The notes under the pieces are model-generated. The model was given only the letters and a program-made list of their open reading frames with translations. It was not told where the DNA came from and did no database searches. From a virus, in the IMG/VR virus record IMGVR_UViG_3300023223_000177, positions 1 through 32,575 of that record: a stretch of 32,575 bases of DNA; one strand, given 5' to 3'. Position 1 is the stretch's first letter. Each line of letters begins with the position of its first letter. A program made the translations under genes and the position numbers. This document shows positions 27,826 through 32,575 of the stretch, in pieces.

Positions 27826-28698
27826 ATGTCTACAAAATTAAAGAGAAATTTAACGAGTGAGGTTTACACTGAGCTTGTTACGGTAACACCAGAAGTAGCC
27901 ACGTCTTGGTTATCGTTTAATAAACACAACAGAACACTGAGAAAAAAGACTATTGATCTTTACAGCCAATATATGAAAAACGGTGAATGGCTTTTAAATG
28001 GGGAGTCTATCAAGTTCTCAAGCGAAAACTTCCTACTCGACGGACAGCATAGGTTATCTGCTATAGTTAAATCCGGTGCTGCTGTTGAGATGATAGTTAT
28101 GCATAATCTATCGCCAGATACATTTAAGACTATCGACACAGGCAAGAAGAGATCGGGCGGTGATTCATTGTCTGTTGCTGGATATACTAATTCATCTAGA
28201 CTATCGGCTGGAATTGCTTGTTTTATAAGATACAACAGAAAACAACTATTTAATAATGTCCGGCACCATGAGCAAGCAATATCTAATTCACAGATACTTG
28301 AGTTTGCGCAGGCCAACCCTGACATTATAGATGATATGTATGAGGTTATAGCCAATGTTAAGCTATTTAAGGTTGCCCCACCGTCCGTTGTAATTGGGTT
28401 GTATCCATTGATAAAAAGTGCAGATGCGGAGAAGGCTGAAGCGTTTGTTAATATTTTAGCTAACGGTTATGATGATAGGTTTGTCGGGAATAGCGCGGCC
28501 ATAGCGTTGAGAAACAAGCTAACATCAGTTCGTTTCGCTGACAGAAAACCCAGACAGGGTGAGTACGCTAACTATTTTGTCGTTTCGTGGAACTCATTTT
28601 ACAGAGAAATTGTTACAACGGTAGCCAAGAAATCTGGTAAGACGGATTCTCTGACAATACTGGGTGCTAAAAACATTTGGGATGGGTCGAATGAATGA
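27826..28698 (+). CDS. DGQHR / ParB-like domain protein (290 aa)
   Basis: The start at 27826 has GGAGAGAG seven bases upstream; an ATG at 27772 overlapping the RusA stop would add 18 residues and has a poorer site. The N-terminal half contains KKTIDLYSQYMKNGEWLLNG and FLLDGQHRLSAIVKSG. DGQHR is the signature of the ParB/sulfiredoxin-like superfamily that includes DndB-type proteins of DNA phosphorothioation. The rest is helical with a conserved-looking TIDTGKKRSGGDSLS segment. Similar phage proteins are widespread but lack known function; a DNA-linked role is inferred. No dnd genes accompany it. Confidence 0.7.
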   Translation: MSTKLKRNLTSEVYTELVTVTPEVATSWLSFNKHNRTLRKKTIDLYSQYMKNGEWLLNGESIKFSSENFLLDGQHRLSAIVKSGAAVEMIVMHNLSPDTFKTIDTGKKRSGGDSLSVAGYTNSSRLSAGIACFIRYNRKQLFNNVRHHEQAISNSQILEFAQANPDIIDDMYEVIANVKLFKVAPPSVVIGLYPLIKSADAEKAEAFVNILANGYDDRFVGNSAAIALRNKLTSVRFADRKPRQGEYANYFVVSWNSFYREIVTTVAKKSGKTDSLTILGAKNIWDGSNE

Positions 28699-28882
28699 GT
28701 ATGAAAAGCTCATAGAATACTGCGGGATGGACTTAAAGGGTGCTGCACGTCTAATTGGTATAACTCATATCAAGTCGCGAAAGTGGGCATGCGGCGTGCA
28801 GACACCAGACCCCGAGGCAGTAGCCAAACTATCAAAACTTAGTAAGCAGATTAACAATATATTCGGAGCGCGAGATGACTGA
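28691..28882 (+). CDS. Small HTH protein (63 aa)
   Basis: Begins MNEYEKLIEYCGMDLKGAAR at the ATG overlapping the upstream stop by eight bases (ATGAATGA); a longer reading from 28664 is not needed. Residues 14-40 (LKGAARLIGITHIKSRKWAC) fit a helix-turn-helix in which the second helix would contact DNA. The C-terminal helix (EAVAKLSKLSKQINNIFGAR) could dimerise. A possible small regulator of the operon. Confidence 0.6.
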   Translation: MNEYEKLIEYCGMDLKGAARLIGITHIKSRKWACGVQTPDPEAVAKLSKLSKQINNIFGARDD

Positions 28883-29042
28883 ATACAAATGGCTAATGTT
28901 AGTAATAACCACTTGGGGAATTGCATTGACAGTGCAAATCGAAGTTAACGATGGGTTAAGAAAAGAAAAACAAGAGGAAATAATCACACTTTTGGAAAGC
29001 CCCATATACCAACACTGCCGCGTACGTGAGCAGATAAAATAA
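28875..29042 (+). CDS. Small membrane protein (55 aa)
   Basis: Starts MTEYKWLMLVITTWGIALTV, an N-terminal membrane span, then a polar cytoplasmic or periplasmic part (NDGLRKEKQEEIITLLESPI). The eight-base overlap (ATGACTGA) supplies both the upstream stop and this start. Function unknown. Confidence 0.5.
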   Translation: MTEYKWLMLVITTWGIALTVQIEVNDGLRKEKQEEIITLLESPIYQHCRVREQIK

Positions 29043-29053
29043 GGAGAGAGAAG

Positions 29054-29281
29054 ATGTGGTTCAAAAAGAAAGAAAAGAAGAAAGTTGATGTCAATCGCTA
29101 CAGCATCACGCCAATAATTGACACGGGGGTTAAGTGGTATAAGGCGGAGCATGGATGGTCCTTCGGCGCAATTGGCGTAAGGGATATTGTTATAGCAACA
29201 GAATACTACAAGCGCAGAGCTGACGCAGTAAAATGGCTAGAGAAACGCATAGCAGACGTAGGGGAGAAAAAAAATGACTGA
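29054..29281 (+). CDS. Small basic protein (75 aa)
   Basis: AAGGAGAGAGAAG precedes the ATG. Starts MWFKKKEKKKVDVNRYSITP and contains WYKAEHGWSFGAIGVRDIVI, a Trp/Tyr-rich beta region, then a helix with RRADAVKWLEKRIADVGEKK. The basic N-terminus suggests nucleic-acid contact. No family is recognised. Confidence 0.6.
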   Translation: MWFKKKEKKKVDVNRYSITPIIDTGVKWYKAEHGWSFGAIGVRDIVIATEYYKRRADAVKWLEKRIADVGEKKND

Positions 29282-29396
29282 ATTACACAACTTTGAGACT
29301 AAGCAAGTACGCAAACAACACACTGTAAACCTAGTACTGTATACAATCTTAGGAGCATTCATGGGTGGTGTTTTATTAGTGGGGATTGTCGGGTGA
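29274..29396 (+). CDS. Tiny membrane protein (40 aa)
   Basis: Starts MTELHNFETKQVRKQHTVNL, followed by a single span (VLYTILGAFMGGVLLVGIVG) that ends the protein. It overlaps the upstream gene by ATGACTGA and the next by GTGA. A tail-anchored inner-membrane peptide is likely; role unknown. Confidence 0.5.
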   Translation: MTELHNFETKQVRKQHTVNLVLYTILGAFMGGVLLVGIVG

Positions 29397-29599
29397 ACCA
29401 ATTGGCCTTTTTAGCTTCAGCGTTTCTATTTGGTATTTTGTTTCAAACCCACACGGGGTTTTTAACGTCCAAATTTGCGCCTGCAATTATACACGACTGT
29501 TCATCAAACCAGAAACAAAACGCAGCCGTTAACAAGCTTGCCCTGATAATGGATGGGGATATGTTGGGGTATGCACCAAAGCCACGGAGAAAACCATGA
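29393..29599 (+). CDS. Small exported or membrane-anchored protein (68 aa)
   Basis: GTG start overlapping the upstream stop. The N-terminus (MNQLAFLASAFLFGILFQTH) is hydrophobic enough for a signal or anchor, and the rest (SSNQKQNAAVNKLALIMDGD, ending PKPRRKP) is polar and basic. There is no lipobox. Function unknown. Confidence 0.5.
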   Translation: MNQLAFLASAFLFGILFQTHTGFLTSKFAPAIIHDCSSNQKQNAAVNKLALIMDGDMLGYAPKPRRKP

Positions 29600-29718
29600 A
29601 AACACTAACTGAATTATTCCAAGGCACAAACGCCAATGATAACAAGCTAGCTGGTGGCTTTAAGATTGAGCCAGTGGAGACTTTGATTATACCGGAGGAT
29701 TTTGATTATGAAGAATGA
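29596..29718 (+). CDS. Tiny unknown protein (40 aa)
   Basis: Starts MKTLTELFQGTNANDNKLAG and ends IIPEDFDYEE, an acidic tail. ATGA overlap with the gene before. Its last 11 bases are the start of the next gene. No family is recognised. Confidence 0.45.
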   Translation: MKTLTELFQGTNANDNKLAGGFKIEPVETLIIPEDFDYEE

Positions 29719-30043
29719 AATAGAAGAACTAAAAGACGAAGTGGAATCACTTAAGAAAGCCAACAAGGCGCAAGAAGACAAAGAGGTCGAGCGCGAGATG
29801 AAAGAGCTAAGGGCTGTTATATCCGATGAGCCATACCAGATCGTAGCCGCTACAATTTTATGCCCGAAGACAGGGTTCCACATAATTGGTTTCGCGTTAT
29901 TAAAAAGAGTTGCCAGAGGAGGAATCGGCGGCTCGTTCTGTCAAACTTCAAGTCCCTATATATCAGAGAAACAACTCGGTATATTCAAAACCCGCCAAGC
30001 TGCTGAGGATTATTGGGTAGAGATGCAAAAGGATGAGTCATGA
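29708..30043 (+). CDS. Coiled-coil protein (111 aa)
   Basis: The ATG at 29708 has CCGGAGGA upstream; a TTG two codons earlier is less likely. Residues 1-36 (KNEIEELKDEVESLKKANKA, then QEDKEVEREMKELRAVI) form a strong coiled coil. Residues about 40-111 are a compact domain with ILCPKTGFHIIGFALLKRVA and GIFKTRQAAEDYW. A small oligomeric protein of unknown role. Confidence 0.6.
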   Translation: MKNEIEELKDEVESLKKANKAQEDKEVEREMKELRAVISDEPYQIVAATILCPKTGFHIIGFALLKRVARGGIGGSFCQTSSPYISEKQLGIFKTRQAAEDYWVEMQKDES

Positions 30044-30264
30044 CCGAACAGGAATGCATAGAACGAGGTGGCCATTTTTGGAACCACTACGACAACGCAA
30101 CACCAGTGGATGAATTCGGAAGGGCTAATACCAATAGTATGTATTGTATAATGCCCACGCAGAACTTTAGAAAATGCGGTATGTGTCTTAGGACAGAGAT
30201 GAAAGTCCCTCAAACTTGGGTGCTGCACGAACCCCCTAAACAAAACAAAGGAGATACAGAATGA
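30040..30264 (+). CDS. Small Cys/His-containing protein (74 aa)
   Basis: The pattern MTEQECIERGGHFWNHYDNA, then YCIMPTQNFRKCGMCLRTEM has C6, H12 and a CGMC pair that could bind zinc. I have seen similar short proteins in phage genomes as hypotheticals. ATGA overlaps on both sides. Function unknown. Confidence 0.6.
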   Translation: MTEQECIERGGHFWNHYDNATPVDEFGRANTNSMYCIMPTQNFRKCGMCLRTEMKVPQTWVLHEPPKQNKGDTE

Positions 30265-30452
30265 AAGTGCAAACTAAAAAAATAGGCGTGGTAAGTGATC
30301 TTGTGCGGTGTTCTGATTGTGACTGGACGTACGAAGCTCTTTATGACGGGGAAATTGGGCTTGCGTGCCGCCACCACGTTAAATTTACAGGCCATAGCGT
30401 AAGCAGGGAAACCGCCACATCGACCCACTACGAACCCAAGGAGCAATCATGA
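30261..30452 (+). CDS. Small zinc-finger-like protein (63 aa)
   Basis: RCSDCDWTYEALYDGEIGLA with CRHHVKFTGHSVSRE gives C17-C20 and C36-H38-H39-H44, a likely zinc-binding set resembling half of a CxxC-CxxH ribbon. AAAGGAGATACAGA precedes the ATG. Probably binds protein or nucleic acid; no named family. Confidence 0.6.
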   Translation: MKVQTKKIGVVSDLVRCSDCDWTYEALYDGEIGLACRHHVKFTGHSVSRETATSTHYEPKEQS

Positions 30453-30511
30453 AAACCCAGAACAGAGACATTGTGAGAGATAAGCTGGCAATTTTAAAGG
30501 AGGGCGAATAA
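30449..30511 (+). CDS. Putative 20-aa ORF
   Basis: MKTQNRDIVRDKLAILKEGE, beginning in the ATGA overlap with the previous stop. Its last codons contain AAAGGAGGG, the ribosome site for the next gene. It may only serve as a translational bridge. Confidence 0.3.
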   Translation: MKTQNRDIVRDKLAILKEGE

Positions 30512-30673
30512 ATGAAACAGGAATATATCGTAGAGGAATTTGGCACAAACGGTAAATACGCCATTGAGTTGGAGCGGTTTAATAAAAAGTCAGACGCTAC
30601 AGCCTTCGCTAATACGCAAACACCACAAGACCCCGATGCGGCAATTAGAGTCAGGAAATCCCATGACAAATAA
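30512..30673 (+). CDS. Small unknown protein (53 aa)
   Basis: AAAGGAGGGCGAATA precedes the ATG, one of the best ribosome sites here. Starts MKQEYIVEEFGTNGKYAIEL; a strand-helix layout with a DATAFANTQTPQDPDAAIRV end. It overlaps the next gene by 11 bases. No family is recognised. Confidence 0.55.
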   Translation: MKQEYIVEEFGTNGKYAIELERFNKKSDATAFANTQTPQDPDAAIRVRKSHDK

Positions 30674-30962
30674 CACAGAGAAGATGCAAGAGGCATTGGA
30701 CGGATTGTACGCTTCCGGATCGCCAGACCCTGGCCTCATATTAGTGGAGGATAAGGATTACTATCTGGTTAAGGGAAGACCCGGCGGCAAGACGATAGAG
30801 GGGCCACACCCTCTTCAAATACCTGTCTACGGTTGGAAGGTGTGGCTTATGAAAGACACGTGCAGGAGCGTTGAAAAAGGCAAGGAGCCAAACTGGTTTC
30901 ACAGGAAGATGCAGACGCTCTGCTTTGGATTTAAATGGGAGAAATTGAACAATGGCAAATGA
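30663..30962 (+). CDS. Unknown protein (99 aa)
   Basis: The ATG at 30663 (AGGAAATCCC upstream) is preferred over a TTG at 30540 buried in the previous gene. Starts MTNNTEKMQEALDGLYASGS; then a beta-rich middle (LILVEDKDYYLVKGRPGGKT) and a basic aromatic end (WFHRKMQTLCFGFKWEKL). No family is recognised. It overlaps the next gene by 11 bases. Confidence 0.6.
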   Translation: MTNNTEKMQEALDGLYASGSPDPGLILVEDKDYYLVKGRPGGKTIEGPHPLQIPVYGWKVWLMKDTCRSVEKGKEPNWFHRKMQTLCFGFKWEKLNNGK

Positions 30963-31761
30963 CAAACAAGACGAGATGCCGGATGAGATTTACATAGGCG
31001 AGAAGAACACTTATCCGTATATCACAATAAAAGCAGGTGACGCGGAGTTCGTATACGCTAAATCAATGGCGCCGATTACTATGAATAAAGTGACTAAGGT
31101 CGAACTTGATGAGATGGTGAAGAACCACAAATACCCAGAGGACGGTAATCTTGTTGCTATGGGATATACACCATCCAAACCCACAAATGAGGCGCGGGAG
31201 GCGTTAACATGGGAGGAAATACCAGACCAGCCGTACACCACACTAGAGGCAAAGACGCCATTCGGGTCTTATCGTTTAGAGTGGAAGGGCTGGAAAGATA
31301 CAGAAAGAGTAGATATTCAGTTTCAAAACGAGCAAATAGAAGACGCTTGGGGTTGGGATATAGCCGGTGCAAAAGAACACGCTTTGGAGGATTACAGAAA
31401 ACGTTTAAGCGCAGCACTGGATCAGCAACCTTATAAGGAAAAAATTGTATACACCTTTAACGGTAGGGAGGTTGAGCAGCACAAGTCTAAAAAAGAGGAT
31501 CGGTGCGTTGTGATTAACTGGCCTGATGGCAACGGTGGAGAAGATGTTGAAATTAAAGTCATTGAAGGCGAATGCGATGTGTGGCTTGGTGAGGGTGAAT
31601 ATGTTCTGAGCGCCAAGCAACCCGTAGACGATATAGACCTAAGGAGCTTACAAAACCAGATAGAGAGCCTTATACCGGAGGGCTTGACGTGTGTTAGCTC
31701 AATTGCTGAAAACATCGTAGACCACCTACACAAACGCGGGCTTATAACCAATGGACATTAA
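30952..31761 (+). CDS. Unknown multi-domain early protein (269 aa)
   Basis: Residues about 95-150 (LEAKTPFGSYRLEWKGWKDT, then EDAWGWDIAGAKEHALEDYR) look like a small alpha/beta unit that recurs in phage hypotheticals. A second unit (about 165-215) is beta-rich and acidic (CVVINWPDGNGGEDVEIKVI), and the C-terminus is helical (DLRSLQNQIESLIPEG). It is the largest unrecognised protein in the rightward operon. No catalytic motif was seen. Confidence 0.65.
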   Translation: MANDKQDEMPDEIYIGEKNTYPYITIKAGDAEFVYAKSMAPITMNKVTKVELDEMVKNHKYPEDGNLVAMGYTPSKPTNEAREALTWEEIPDQPYTTLEAKTPFGSYRLEWKGWKDTERVDIQFQNEQIEDAWGWDIAGAKEHALEDYRKRLSAALDQQPYKEKIVYTFNGREVEQHKSKKEDRCVVINWPDGNGGEDVEIKVIEGECDVWLGEGEYVLSAKQPVDDIDLRSLQNQIESLIPEGLTCVSSIAENIVDHLHKRGLITNGH

Positions 31762-31900
31762 ACTAATAATCATACTCGCCCTTCTCGCTGGCTCCGGTCT
31801 CTACGGCATAAACAGCAGGGACAAAATCAAGGAGTTTTGCGAGAACATCGTCGGCACGGCGGTGGAACAAACTAGAGGCACGTTGCCGGAGTTACCATGA
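31751..31900 (+). CDS. Small membrane or exported protein (49 aa)
   Basis: Starts MDIKLIIILALLAGSGLYGI, a hydrophobic N-terminal segment, followed by a charged part (NSRDKIKEFCENIVGTAVEQ). It overlaps the previous gene by 11 bases and the next by ATGA. There is no lipobox cysteine. Function unknown. Confidence 0.5.
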   Translation: MDIKLIIILALLAGSGLYGINSRDKIKEFCENIVGTAVEQTRGTLPELP

Positions 31901-32088
31901 CTGAGACACAAAAAGAAACAATGGGCTATGTAACAGCCTTTCATAACGATAACGGAATCATGCCGACATGCTGGGATTTAACCCCTATTATGAATATGAC
32001 CCATGAATGCGTAGCACATAGATTGAATGTATTGGTTAATAAGGGGTATCTGGTTAGGGCAAGTAATAAGTTACGCTTGCCTAAGTAG
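31897..32088 (+). CDS. Winged-helix DNA-binding protein, LexA N-domain-like (63 aa)
   Basis: MTETQKETMGYVTAFHNDNG followed by IMPTCWDLTPIMNMTHECVA and HRLNVLVNKGYLVRASNKLR follows the LexA DNA-binding layout: first helix, a short turn with the PT motif, recognition helix, then the KGYL wing. There is no protease domain. A small regulator placed just before packaging genes, so it could influence the late switch. This is inference. Confidence 0.65.
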   Translation: MTETQKETMGYVTAFHNDNGIMPTCWDLTPIMNMTHECVAHRLNVLVNKGYLVRASNKLRLPK

Positions 32089-32150
32089 GGGGATTGGGTT
32101 AAAATAAACACACTTGCAGGGATGCTGCATGAAAGCTGGAAGGCGAGATT
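32089..32150 (+). other. Short gap with a small hairpin
   Basis: TGCAG and CTGCA pair around GGATG (about 32115-32129) in a 62-base gap. No promoter was found. It may be a leader for the small gene that follows. Confidence 0.3.
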
Positions 32151-32285
32151 ATGACAGGGAAGATTCTTTCAATAGGAATATGGAATAAGGTTACCATTGA
32201 GAAGCTATCTGATGAGACTGGAGAGCCTATCAATAAACTATGGGACATCATAGAGGCACAGCATAAGATAGAGGTGGGATTATGA
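32151..32285 (+). CDS. Small helical protein (44 aa)
   Basis: AAGGCGAGATT precedes the ATG. MTGKILSIGIWNKVTIEKLS, then DETGEPINKLWDIIEAQHKI. The sequence VTIEKLSDETGEPINKLWDI could be a minimal helix-turn-helix. ATGA overlap with the next gene. Unknown function. Confidence 0.5.
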   Translation: MTGKILSIGIWNKVTIEKLSDETGEPINKLWDIIEAQHKIEVGL

Positions 32286-32458
32286 ACACAGTTAAATGGT
32301 TCCACACAGGCGAATGCTATTACATGAACGAACACGGGTTGCAAAAATTCCCTGATGTGTCGAGTGTAAACGTATCTCCAACACCCTACCACCCAGTCCC
32401 GTATAATGAATACCTAGTAGCGAACACGTTTGAGAGATTTCTAGAGGGTAAATCATGA
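32282..32458 (+). CDS. Small unknown protein (58 aa)
   Basis: Starts MNTVKWFHTGECYYMNEHGL and ends NEYLVANTFERFLEGKS, rich in aromatic residues and prolines (VSPTPYHPVPYN). Four-base overlaps (ATGA) at both ends place it in a translation chain with the small terminase. No family is recognised. Confidence 0.5.
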   Translation: MNTVKWFHTGECYYMNEHGLQKFPDVSSVNVSPTPYHPVPYNEYLVANTFERFLEGKS

Positions 32459-32575
32459 CAGATAAGAACCCAGTAGGCAGGGCAACCAAACTAACAGACA
32501 AGCAGTCATTATTCTGTAAAGAATACTTGGTAGACCTCAATGCAACGCAGGCGGCCATTCGGGCTGGGTATAGTG
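32455..32575 (+). CDS. Terminase small subunit, 5' part (runs off the window)
   Basis: The 40 visible residues contain KLTDKQSLFCKEYLVDLNAT followed by QAAIRAGYS, the diagnostic N-terminal helix-turn-helix of the Terminase_2 small-subunit family. It recognises the packaging site on phage DNA and feeds it to the large subunit. It starts in an ATGA overlap with the preceding small gene, so packaging is translationally tied to the early operon. The missing C-terminus and the large terminase should lie just beyond this end. Confidence 0.9.
   Translation, partial: MTDKNPVGRATKLTDKQSLFCKEYLVDLNATQAAIRAGYS

Noticed and set aside
1-32575. CRISPR arrays, insertion sequences and diversity-generating retroelements
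   Set aside because: No regularly spaced direct repeats, transposase or reverse transcriptase motifs were seen.

Overview
The window reads as most of a short-tailed (podovirus-type) dsDNA phage genome in permuted order. It opens inside a scaffolding-type gene just upstream of a P22-gp5-like coat protein and ends inside a small-terminase gene, so the missing part should hold large terminase, portal and the scaffold N-terminus. Adjacent lysozyme, small membrane proteins and a nested lipoprotein o-spanin point to a Gram-negative host. I cannot name the host or the phage genus from sequence alone.

Layout. (1) 1-18092, plus strand: virion genes. These are scaffold (partial), coat, a 53-aa Lys/Ala protein, gp4-like adaptor, gp10-like stabilisation protein, three large tail-fibre/spike proteins (one with a G9 tract, one of 1486 aa), a 39-aa basic protein, a GNAT acetyltransferase, three DNA-ejection-type proteins (one carrying an S74 chaperone domain), another tail appendage and a 37-aa basic protein. 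(2) 18119-19670, plus strand: lysis cassette. (3) 19667-24416, minus strand: early operon of small membrane or unknown proteins plus a recombination group (HNH-like protein, small protein with an SSB-type acidic tail, tRNA-Asn, Rad52-like annealing protein). (4) 24417-24557: divergent control region with two consensus -35 boxes facing apart. (5) 24558-25384, plus strand: Cro-like HTH protein, winged-helix-like protein and an unknown. (6) 25385-26040: about 650 bases with no ORF of 60 codons or more on either strand, holding a terminator-like stem, two hairpins whose six-base loops are perfectly complementary (a kissing-loop pair), a GUGA-capped hairpin and a ten-codon leader ORF. (7) 26041-32458, plus strand: dense early operon of mostly tiny genes (cupin, minimal nucleotidyltransferase, RusA resolvase, DGQHR/ParB-like protein, HTH and zinc-ribbon-like proteins), leading to small terminase at the end.

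How the genes fit together: the HTH protein between divergent promoters is placed to control both early operons. The left operon supplies annealing recombination and the right one a resolvase, small regulators and finally packaging. The virion module builds a P22-like head, head-to-tail adaptor, ejection proteins and several receptor-binding appendages. No integrase, CI-type repressor, DNA polymerase, primase or helicase is recognisable, so both lifestyle and replication strategy are open. The non-coding block in (6) is the least explained and most interesting part of the window.
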